Below are positions 1-5,741 of a stretch of DNA of 6,806 nucleotides, one piece after another; position 1 is the first letter of the stretch, and each line of letters opens with the position of its first letter. The notes beneath the pieces are model-generated. The model was not told the DNA's origin. It made no database searches and worked only from the letters and a program-made list of their open reading frames with translations. This DNA is from Bacteroidota bacterium (GTDB lineage Bacteria; Bacteroidota; Bacteroidia; NS11-12g; UBA955), in the NCBI GenBank assembly GCA_008081305.1, contig VMCP01000222.1, forward strand, positions 1 through 6,806, in the 5' to 3' direction. Made by a program: the position numbers and the translations under genes.

Positions 1-77
1 TTCCTTAAATCATGTTTTGATTTCCCTTTATAAGCTATCTCGGTATTCTCAAATGAAACGTGCAATTCCCCCACCAT
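1..77 (-). CDS. Probable proline dehydrogenase, N-terminal 25 codons only (runs off left edge)
   Basis: An ATG at 77-75 opens a minus-strand frame with no stop up to the window edge. Only 25 codons are visible. The peptide contains SFENTEIAYKGKSKHDLR, which resembles the N-terminus of Bacteroidota proline dehydrogenases (a [FN]-[DE]-N-T-x-x-A-[FY]-x-x-K-[ST]-x-x-[DE]-L-[KR] pattern, recalled, not searched). That enzyme is an FAD-dependent oxidase of L-proline to pyrroline-5-carboxylate, the first step of proline breakdown. The gene lies 50 bp downstream of dnaX on the same strand, and a good promoter core sits in that gap, so it is probably transcribed on its own. The catalytic barrel is outside the window, so the identification rests on a short, non-catalytic stretch. 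Confidence 0.5.
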   Translation of the reverse strand, partial: MVGELHVSFENTEIAYKGKSKHDLR

Positions 78-86
78 TTTATGCGA

Positions 87-118
87 CAAAAATAACGAGA
101 AATAGTTCTAAGTGGAAA
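87..118 (-). promoter_or_regulatory. Candidate Bacteroidota promoter for the left-edge gene
   Basis: On the minus strand, TATTTTTG (94-87) matches the Bacteroidota -7 consensus TAnnTTTG exactly. TTTC (118-115), one base from the -33 box TTTG, lies upstream with a 20-bp spacer, within the usual 19-21. The predicted transcription start, a few bases past 87, leaves a very short leader before the ATG at 77. The position in the dnaX-to-next-gene gap fits a real promoter, but A/T-rich DNA makes such matches by chance. Confidence 0.45.
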
Positions 119-127
119 TCGTTTGTT

Positions 128-1786
128 TTAACCCGGTGGGTTTAATTTCAACAACTTCACAGTTTCGGCAAAGGATGGATGTTTTTCCATCAAATATTCA
201 AATTTCTCTCGATCTGTATACGGTTTTTTACTCTTTACCTCTTGTAGATTCAACCTGAACTCATAATTGGTAATTTTCCCTTTACTCCTCGATTTGATCG
301 CCCTGATGATTTCTGTACGGAATTCATCAATGGTATGCTGTTGCATTTTACTGCCTACTTCAATCAAGAACTTTCCATCCTCCATAAGCAGACGAACGGA
401 CTTCAAAGTAGAAGACACCCTCTTGGTTTTACCCTCGATTAACTCCTCTCTTAAAGATTCTAAATCAATACTGTTGAGATCAAATTCTATATTTTGCTCA
501 ATATTCGAGCCTTCCGTTGCCTGTGCGTCCTGTGATTTTTTACGCTTAAACGCATCTAAATTGAGATCGCCTAAACGGGTTGTTTTAATCTTCTTTGAAA
601 CATCTTCTCGGATACTCGGAACATGTTTATTGATAGACTTTGTTGGGACACTAGCTCCAGTTGAAGAAGCCTGTGCAGGAGCGTTAGCTAGTTTTTTTTT
701 TAGATCCTCTAGATTGGGTAAATCGTTTAAAAAACTATTGAGATGACATAACTTCATTAAGGTCAACTCAATCAACAGTCGAGGATTCCTACTCATTTTG
801 TATTGCGAATCTGCCTGATTCAGCAAATCCAACGCGTTGAGTAGAAAAGCAACATCCACCTTTTTTGATTGCTCCAAGTAACGATCTTTCACCGTATCGG
901 CAACATCCAAGAGTTGGAGTGTTTCTTTGGATAAACTCACCATGAGGTTTCTCACATGATCTGCAAACCCACCTATGATCAATGAGCCGTCAAAACCTTG
1001 CTTCAAAATATCGTTTACTAGAAGCAAACTGCTTTTCACGTCTCCCGCCAACGCAAAATCGAGAAGGTCAAAAAACGATTTGATGTCGAGAACGCTCAAC
1101 ATTTCAACCGCTTTTTCAAGTGAAACTTGGCCGCTTGAAAAGCTAACTAGCTGATCAAACATACTCAAGGCATCTCTCAATCCACCATCGGCTTTCTCCG
1201 CAATCAGATGAAGTACTTCATCTCCAATCTCTACTTTTTCCTGAGTGGCGATATGTCTCATGTGCTCCACCATATCCTTCACTTGTATGCGTTTAAAATT
1301 AAACACCTGACAACGACTTAGGATGGTTGGAAGGATTTTATGCCTCTCGGTGGTAGCTAGAATAAAAATCGCATAGGATGGCGGTTCCTCTAGCGTTTTA
1401 AGAAATGCATTAAACGCTGCGGTTGATAGCATATGCACCTCGTCAATGATATACACCTTGTATTGACCCACTTGTGGGGGAATTCGAACCTGATCAATCA
1501 GGTTACGTATATCATCCACATGGTTATTGGATGCCGCGTCGAGTTCAAAAACATTGAAGGCAAAATCACTCTGTTCTGATTGTCCTTCTTGTGTATTGAT
1601 GACCTTTGCGAGGATTCTTGCACAGGTTGTTTTTCCTACTCCACGGGGTCCGGTGAACAAAAAGGCTTGAGCCAGTTTATTCTGTGTAATCTCGTGCATC
1701 AGAGTTTCAGCCACGTGAGATTGTCCCACGACTTCTTCGAAGGTAATTGGCCGATATTTTCTGGCAGAAACCACAAACTGCTCCAT
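128..1786 (-). CDS. dnaX: DNA polymerase III subunit gamma/tau (clamp loader ATPase)
   Basis: This 552-residue protein is the motor of the clamp loader that places the beta sliding clamp on primed DNA. The AAA+ core is clear: Walker A GPRGVGKT (46-53), Walker B IIDEVHML (113-120), sensor 1 ATTERHK (144-150), arginine-finger motif SRCQ (157-160), and a sensor 2 region LRDALSMFDQ (203-212). The collar domain covers about 215-350. A charged linker (about 360-430) and a tau-type C-terminal domain (about 440-552) follow. The zinc-binding cysteine module normally found after Walker A is absent: between C55 and the ELDAASNN motif (81-88) there is no cysteine. An A10 run at codons 362-365 could yield a short gamma form (separate entry). 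The ATG at 1786 places MEQFVVSARKYRP, the normal family N-terminus, first, so the start is secure. Confidence 0.97.
   Translation of the reverse strand: MEQFVVSARKYRPITFEEVVGQSHVAETLMHEITQNKLAQAFLFTGPRGVGKTTCARILAKVINTQEGQSEQSDFAFNVFELDAASNNHVDDIRNLIDQVRIPPQVGQYKVYIIDEVHMLSTAAFNAFLKTLEEPPSYAIFILATTERHKILPTILSRCQVFNFKRIQVKDMVEHMRHIATQEKVEIGDEVLHLIAEKADGGLRDALSMFDQLVSFSSGQVSLEKAVEMLSVLDIKSFFDLLDFALAGDVKSSLLLVNDILKQGFDGSLIIGGFADHVRNLMVSLSKETLQLLDVADTVKDRYLEQSKKVDVAFLLNALDLLNQADSQYKMSRNPRLLIELTLMKLCHLNSFLNDLPNLEDLKKKLANAPAQASSTGASVPTKSINKHVPSIREDVSKKIKTTRLGDLNLDAFKRKKSQDAQATEGSNIEQNIEFDLNSIDLESLREELIEGKTKRVSSTLKSVRLLMEDGKFLIEVGSKMQQHTIDEFRTEIIRAIKSRSKGKITNYEFRLNLQEVKSKKPYTDREKFEYLMEKHPSFAETVKLLKLNPPG
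651..691 (-). repeat. Inverted repeat directly downstream of the dnaX A10 run
   Basis: In the dnaX transcript, CTAGCT (691-686), immediately after the A run, is the exact reverse complement of AGCTAG (656-651), with a 29-nt loop. A competing pairing, GCTCC (682-678) with GGAGC (658-654), would start 9 nt after the run and enclose 19 nt. Either could form a modest RNA hairpin of the sort that stimulates frameshifting. The stems are short (5-6 bp) and the region codes for a low-complexity linker, so chance is a real alternative. Confidence 0.35.
684..706 (-). other. Candidate programmed slippage site in dnaX (A10 followed by stops in both other frames)
   Basis: On the coding (minus) strand, positions 701-692 are ten consecutive A, read as the last base of Leu362 plus Lys363-365. 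The following bases are CTAGCTAA (691-684). If the frame slips by -1 (or the transcript gains one A), reading continues AAA AAA AAA ACT AGC TAA and stops at 686-684, giving 367 residues ending KKKTS. If it slips by +1 (or loses one A), reading gives AAA AAA AAC TAG and stops at 690-688, giving 365 residues. Both products would keep the complete ATPase and collar domains and lose the linker and tau tail. E. coli and Thermus dnaX use A-rich slippery sites in the equivalent place to make gamma. Function here is inferred, not shown. Confidence 0.65.
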
Positions 1787-1790
1787 GCCA

Positions 1791-1798
1791 CAAATGTA
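1791..1798 (-). promoter_or_regulatory. Candidate -7 element for dnaX
   Basis: TACATTTG on the minus strand (1798-1791) matches TAnnTTTG exactly and ends only four bases before the dnaX ATG. Transcription from it would begin at or next to the A of the start codon, giving a leaderless message. No TTTG-like -33 box is found 19-21 bp upstream (that stretch reads GAAC/AGAA/TAGA), so the match may be accidental and the true promoter could be farther up in the 133-bp gap. Confidence 0.3.
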
Positions 1799-1919
1799 AT
1801 GTGTTTCAATTTACGATGTTCTACCCTTTTTACAGAAACACTTCACGATTGTTCCACATCCTTACCCTGCACTTTGATTAGGCGGGCTATTTAAATCTTC
1901 TTTAATTTGCTGTAGAATT

Positions 1920-2447
1920 ATGAACATCGGAGATTTATTGATTCCTTTCTCACTGCCCGCAGCTTCAGGTAAAGAAGTCAGCAGTTATGACTATGCAGAG
2001 AAATTCGTATTTGTGGTTTTCGTCACTTGTAACCATTGTCCCTACTCTCAAGCATATTGGGATCGTTTAATAAAGCTCGCTGAAAAGTTCGAGGAAGATA
2101 ATTTTGGATTGGTTGCCTTGTGCGGGAACGACGCGAAAAAATACCCTCAGGATTCGTTTGAAAATATGGTTGAGCTTTACACACAAAAAAAGCTTCCATT
2201 CGAATACCTCCACGATGAAGATCAAGCTATTCTCAAACATCTTGGCGCAACGAGAACTCCTGAAGTTTTCTTATTCAACCAACACAGAGAATTGGTTTAC
2301 AAAGGCGCTATCGACGATAGTTGGGAAAACCAAGAAACAGTTACTCGTGTCTATTTGGAAGACGCTGTTGAGTATTCATTAGATGGTATTGAGGTAGACT
2401 ATCCAGAAATTCCCGCTGTGGGTTGCAGCATTAAATGGAAGGATTAA
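1920..2447 (+). CDS. Thioredoxin-fold protein of the peroxiredoxin-like AhpC/TSA family (CNHCP motif)
   Basis: This 175-residue protein has no signal peptide and so is probably cytoplasmic. It carries a redox motif C37-N-H-C40-P in the context FVTCNHCPYSQAY, a cis-proline segment TRTPEVF (Pro114) preceding the last strands of the thioredoxin fold, KGAIDDSW (128-135), and a C-terminal PAVGCSIKWK (165-174) with a conserved-looking Cys169. This combination is typical of the widespread thioredoxin family proteins related to AhpC/TSA and redoxin domains, usually about 170-200 residues, whose substrate is generally unknown. Thiol-disulfide exchange or peroxide reduction is a family-level inference. 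It is the first gene of a compact plus-strand cluster with an SDR and a MarC protein. A partner role with the SDR cannot be deduced. Confidence 0.88.
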   Translation: MNIGDLLIPFSLPAASGKEVSSYDYAEKFVFVVFVTCNHCPYSQAYWDRLIKLAEKFEEDNFGLVALCGNDAKKYPQDSFENMVELYTQKKLPFEYLHDEDQAILKHLGATRTPEVFLFNQHRELVYKGAIDDSWENQETVTRVYLEDAVEYSLDGIEVDYPEIPAVGCSIKWKD

Positions 2448-2448
2448 A

Positions 2449-3270
2449 TTGACATCAACATCTTCAAATAAAGTTGCGCTAATCACGGGAGCATCTAGTG
2501 GAATTGGCAGATCGCTAGCCTTAAAGGCTGCAATAAAAGGCTACAACGTTGGAGTAATCGCCAGAAATAAACAGGCGCTCGAAGCCCTAAAAAATGAGGT
2601 TATCGATAGCTACAACATAAATTTTCATTATCACATTGGAGATGTCAGCAAAGAGGAGGATTGTCGTGCCTTTATAAATGGTTGTATAGACAAATTTGGA
2701 AGAATCGATTTCCTGTTTAATAATGCCGGCATCAGTATGCGTGGAATATTCGCGGATACAGACTTAAATGTGATTAAACAGTTAATGAATGTGAATTTTT
2801 GGGGATCGGTATATTGCACCAAATATGCTCTCCCGGAGCTTTTGAAAACCCAAGGTAGTGTTGTTGGCGTTTCTTCCATTGCAGGGTTTAAAGGACTTCC
2901 TGCTAGAACAGGTTACTCAGCGAGTAAATTTGCCATGCAAGGATTTCTAGAAAGTTTAAGAAATGAAAATCTAAAAACTGGATTACATGTGCTGATTGCT
3001 TGTCCAGGCTACACTGAGTCCAACATTCGCAAAACCGCTTTGAATCCGGAAGGTAAAGCACAAGGAGAAACCCCCCTGAATGAAGAAAAATTGATGAGTG
3101 CTGATGATGTAGCCGAAAGTATTTGGAACGCTACATTAAAACGGCGGCTATATTTAATACTCACGGCACAGGGAAAAGCAGCAGTATGGATCAATAAACT
3201 ATTCCCAAAATTGGCGGATAAACTCACCTACAACGTGATAAAAAAAGAGCCTAATTCCCCATTCCAATAG
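2449..3270 (+). CDS. Short-chain dehydrogenase/reductase (SDR) family oxidoreductase
   Basis: This 273-residue classical SDR has a Rossmann cofactor motif TGASSGIG (13-20), the adenine-ring aspartate in GDV (64-66), NNAG (91-94), the catalytic serine in VSSIAG (141-146), and the active-site Y156-SAS-K160, followed by the PG pair (187-188). It will oxidise or reduce a carbonyl/hydroxyl group using NAD(H) or NADP(H). R39 in VIARN after beta-2 is compatible with NADP(H), but this is a guess. The substrate is unknown. The start is TTG at 2449, one base after the redoxin stop; no ATG or GTG lies between the in-frame upstream TAG (2395-2397) and the Rossmann motif, so a non-ATG start is needed. Spacing suggests translational coupling to the gene before it. 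Confidence 0.93.
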   Translation: MTSTSSNKVALITGASSGIGRSLALKAAIKGYNVGVIARNKQALEALKNEVIDSYNINFHYHIGDVSKEEDCRAFINGCIDKFGRIDFLFNNAGISMRGIFADTDLNVIKQLMNVNFWGSVYCTKYALPELLKTQGSVVGVSSIAGFKGLPARTGYSASKFAMQGFLESLRNENLKTGLHVLIACPGYTESNIRKTALNPEGKAQGETPLNEEKLMSADDVAESIWNATLKRRLYLILTAQGKAAVWINKLFPKLADKLTYNVIKKEPNSPFQ

Positions 3271-3272
3271 TC

Positions 3273-3830
3273 ATGAATTTTAACGAAATCCTTACTGTCT
3301 TTTTCACGCTTTTTGCTGTGATTGATATCCTTGGTTCCATTCCTATCTTGGTTACACTCAAGGAAAAGATCCCAGATATACATCCTGGTAAAGTGACCTT
3401 AGCCTCATGCATATTTATGGTTGGCTTTTTATTTCTTGGGGAATATTTCCTTCAGTATTTGGGAATAGATTTAAGCTCGTTTGCCCTTGCCGGAAGCATC
3501 GTGATGTTCATCCTCGCTTTAGAAATGGTATTGGGAATCGATATTTTTAGAACAGACCCAGAAACATCTGCGGGAAGTATTGTACCCGTCGCATTTCCTA
3601 TCATTGCAGGTTCAGGGACGCTAACCACGATTTTATCATTAAAGGCGATATACGATAAAAGCACCATTCTAGTAGCCATACTAATGAATATTGCCGTTGT
3701 CTTCATCGTGTTGAACGCCACCAAATTTTTTGAAAGGAAAATTGGGAAAAATGGGATGATGGTATTAAGAAAGTTCTTCGGAGTAATCCTATTGGCAATT
3801 GCTGTAAAACTGTTTAAAACCAATCTTTAA
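3273..3830 (+). CDS. MarC family integral membrane protein
   Basis: This 185-residue protein is very hydrophobic, with about six membrane segments: roughly 7-28, 41-62, 68-88, 104-124, 131-150 and 165-182. It carries the family's two related pore-like motifs, DILGSIPI (18-25) and VPVAFPIIAGSGTLTTI (104-120), which occupy matching places in the two three-helix halves. Length fits the MarC/UPF0056 family (about 190-220 residues). The transported substrate is unknown; the old association with multiple antibiotic resistance in E. coli has not held up. It begins 2 bp after the SDR stop, so it is the last gene of the three-gene cluster. Its stop codon TAA overlaps that of the convergent glycosyltransferase gene. 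Confidence 0.92.
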   Translation: MNFNEILTVFFTLFAVIDILGSIPILVTLKEKIPDIHPGKVTLASCIFMVGFLFLGEYFLQYLGIDLSSFALAGSIVMFILALEMVLGIDIFRTDPETSAGSIVPVAFPIIAGSGTLTTILSLKAIYDKSTILVAILMNIAVVFIVLNATKFFERKIGKNGMMVLRKFFGVILLAIAVKLFKTNL

Positions 3831-4876
3831 AATACGGATTGATAAATCTCAACCGCGGAATTCATCATGGATTCGATGGTGCATTTTCTTAAGATTTGAG
3901 AATAATCCACCTTCGTTTCTCGTGGCTGCCATTGTTTAAGGGTATCCGCCCAGCTGTCAATGGAATCAGCATCCACATAAGAATCGGCTAATCCTTCACT
4001 TATCTCGCGAAAAATAGGAGTATCTGAAACAATCATAGGAAGACCAATAGCGGCGGCCTCCAATAATGGTATACCAAATCCTTCTTGCTTACTTGGATAC
4101 ACAAAGCCCGACGCGGACGCCAGATAACCATATAATTCATCATTTTGGACATCCGATAAAATTTTCACCCTATTCTCAGCTTGTTTTTCTTTTATCAGCT
4201 TTTCAATTCTTGATTTTGACTTACCATTTCCAATTAAAACAAGAGAGTAATCCACCTCGGATGCAACTTTTATAAATGCTTGAACCAATACTTCGTGGTT
4301 CTTTCTCTCGTTAAAACTAGAGTGGTATATAACGTATGGATTGGTTTTATCCACTGCTCGATTTATTTGAGTGAGTTGCGGATCTATCGACTGATAAACG
4401 ACCTGAACTTTCTCAGGCAAAACGTCATAGTATTTTACTAGCTGTGCTTTTGTTGTTTCACTCGTGGCTATTACGATTTGGCTATGATCACAGGCATATT
4501 TTGTTTTCCAATTATAGAACTGTCGATCACCCCAAGCATAATAAGATGGAAACTCCTTAAAAATCACATCATGCACAGTGCAAACCCTAGGGATTTTCAT
4601 CTTTCCCCTCGGTATTTCATTGGAAAGTCCGTGAAAAATTTGGCAGCCATCTTTTTCCGCTTGATATCCCATTTGATAGGTACGCCAATACGATGGGGCC
4701 ACCCCTTTTTTAGGGATATGAATCGGGTACCTGCTTGATTCAGCCAACTTTGGGCTGTAAAGATGGATATCAAATATCTCTGACTTTGAAATGGCTTCGA
4801 CCCACTGTCGAGAGTAATTGCCTAACCCGGTTTGGTTAAACAACAACCTTTTTGCATCGAAACCAATCTTGATCAT
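3827..4876 (-). CDS. GT4-type (GT-B fold) glycosyltransferase
   Basis: This 349-residue retaining glycosyltransferase transfers a sugar from a nucleotide-sugar donor. The N-terminal acceptor domain has the glycine-rich loop GLGNYS (17-22) and TVHDVIFKEFP (100-110), as in mannosyl/rhamnosyl transferases of the WbaZ/MtfB sort. The C-terminal donor domain has the RKN loop (191-193), LVLIGNG (212-218), and the diagnostic E-x7-E pair E265-GFGIPLL-E273. There is no signal peptide or obvious membrane helix, so it is probably cytoplasmic or peripheral at the inner membrane. Donor and acceptor cannot be read from sequence. It starts 3 bp after the dapD stop and is likely co-transcribed with it. No other polysaccharide genes are in the window, so it looks like an isolated enzyme rather than part of a capsule locus. 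Confidence 0.92.
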   Translation of the reverse strand: MIKIGFDAKRLLFNQTGLGNYSRQWVEAISKSEIFDIHLYSPKLAESSRYPIHIPKKGVAPSYWRTYQMGYQAEKDGCQIFHGLSNEIPRGKMKIPRVCTVHDVIFKEFPSYYAWGDRQFYNWKTKYACDHSQIVIATSETTKAQLVKYYDVLPEKVQVVYQSIDPQLTQINRAVDKTNPYVIYHSSFNERKNHEVLVQAFIKVASEVDYSLVLIGNGKSKSRIEKLIKEKQAENRVKILSDVQNDELYGYLASASGFVYPSKQEGFGIPLLEAAAIGLPMIVSDTPIFREISEGLADSYVDADSIDSWADTLKQWQPRETKVDYSQILRKCTIESMMNSAVEIYQSVF

Positions 4877-4879
4877 GTT

Positions 4880-5692
4880 TTAAACGGCAACATTAAAGTC
4901 CCTCAACGCATCATTTAATGATGTTTTGGTATCGGTACTTTCTTTTCTTTGGCCAATTATCAAAGCAACAGGAACATAAAAATCTCCGCCGGGGAATTCT
5001 TTCTTAATATTCCCGGGAATAACCACACTTCTTGGAGGAATAATACCTCTTGGTAATTCCTCGCCTGTTTGGGCATCCATAATTTTCGTACTCATGGTAA
5101 GTGTCAATCCAGCGCCCAACACCGCTTCTTTACCCACATGAACTCCCTCAACCACAATACATCTGCTTCCAATGAAAGCGCCGTCCTCAATAATTACAGG
5201 TGCTGCTTGCACAGGCTCTAATACGCCCCCTATTCCAACACCTCCACTCAGATGAACATTCTTTCCAATTTGAGCACAACTTCCAACCGTTGCCCAGGTA
5301 TCTACCATGGTTCCGCTGTCTACATACGCGCCAATATTCACATAAGATGGCATCATAACAACACCTGGAGCAATGTACGATCCATGACGTGAAACAGCAT
5401 GTGGCACAACCCTAATGCCCAATTCTTCATAATTTGATTTTAATGGCATTTTATCGTGAAATTCCATTGGACCCGCATGAGTCGTGGACATTTCCCTTGT
5501 TGGGAAATATAGAATCACTGCTTTTTTGATCCAATCGTTCACCTGCCATTCTTCTCCCACTGGTTCTGCTACCCTAATCTTACCTTTATCCAAGGCCTCA
5601 ACGATTTCTTCAATCATTTTGACATTAGCATCGTCCTTTAAAAGCTCGCGGTTTTCCCAAATTTCTTCTATACGTTCTTTGTAGTTTTCCAT
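4880..5692 (-). CDS. dapD: 2,3,4,5-tetrahydropyridine-2,6-dicarboxylate N-succinyltransferase
   Basis: DapD transfers succinyl from succinyl-CoA to tetrahydrodipicolinate, the committed step of the succinylase branch to meso-diaminopimelate and lysine. It is a cytoplasmic left-handed beta-helix trimer. The 270 residues match the usual length (E. coli about 274). Seen directly: THAGPMEFHDKMPLK (71-85), the hexapeptide-repeat coil from about 103 to 200 with MPSYVNIGAYVDSGTMVDTW (114-133) and SGGVGIGGVLEP (149-160), the SVVIPG segment (222-227), and the C-terminal tail with KTSLNDALR (256-264). The start at 5692 (MENYKERIEEIW) is preferred over a TTG at 5761: the extra 23 residues are unlike the family and would run through the divergent promoter region and into the next gene's start. 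It is the first gene of a two-gene transcript with the glycosyltransferase. Confidence 0.97.
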   Translation of the reverse strand: MENYKERIEEIWENRELLKDDANVKMIEEIVEALDKGKIRVAEPVGEEWQVNDWIKKAVILYFPTREMSTTHAGPMEFHDKMPLKSNYEELGIRVVPHAVSRHGSYIAPGVVMMPSYVNIGAYVDSGTMVDTWATVGSCAQIGKNVHLSGGVGIGGVLEPVQAAPVIIEDGAFIGSRCIVVEGVHVGKEAVLGAGLTLTMSTKIMDAQTGEELPRGIIPPRSVVIPGNIKKEFPGGDFYVPVALIIGQRKESTDTKTSLNDALRDFNVAV

Positions 5693-5699
5693 TATTTGT

Positions 5700-5719
5700 A
5701 AATTGCAACAAAATTGCAA
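5700..5719. repeat. Short direct repeat AAATTGCAA with 11-bp period in a divergent promoter region
   Basis: AAATTGCAA occurs at 5700-5708 and again at 5711-5719, so the copies are exactly 11 bp apart, about one helical turn. Each copy contains the self-complementary TTGCAA. The pair sits in the 49-bp space between the divergently transcribed dapD and the S9 peptidase gene. It could be a binding site for a dimeric regulator facing one side of the helix, or part of a promoter: on the minus strand CAATTTTG is one base from TAnnTTTG. No convincing -33 box was found for either gene. Confidence 0.35.
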
Positions 5720-5741
5720 AACATTTCCCTTAAACACGAAT

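Noticed and set aside
267..746. A 159-codon open frame on the plus strand antisense to dnaX
   Set aside because: It lies wholly inside dnaX, its translation is a low-complexity Ser/Leu/Phe-rich peptide typical of an antisense shadow, and it shows no recognisable domain.
1873..1909. TTTG ... TTAATTTG upstream of the redoxin gene as a promoter
   Set aside because: The -7 box has one mismatch and the spacer is 25 bp, outside the usual 19-21; also the leader would be only a few bases. Too weak to list as a feature.
1787..1919. The 133-bp divergent region as a possible small RNA or small gene
   Set aside because: No sizeable open frame, hairpin with a T-tract, or RNA motif was found; it is best read as the dnaX/redoxin promoter region.
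3452..3823. A 123-codon minus-strand frame antisense to marC
   Set aside because: It is the mirror of a hydrophobic membrane gene whose plus-strand product matches a known family; there is no independent support.
4066..4738. Plus-strand frames of 69 and 86 codons opposite the glycosyltransferase
   Set aside because: Both sit inside a well-supported coding region on the other strand and encode no recognisable protein.
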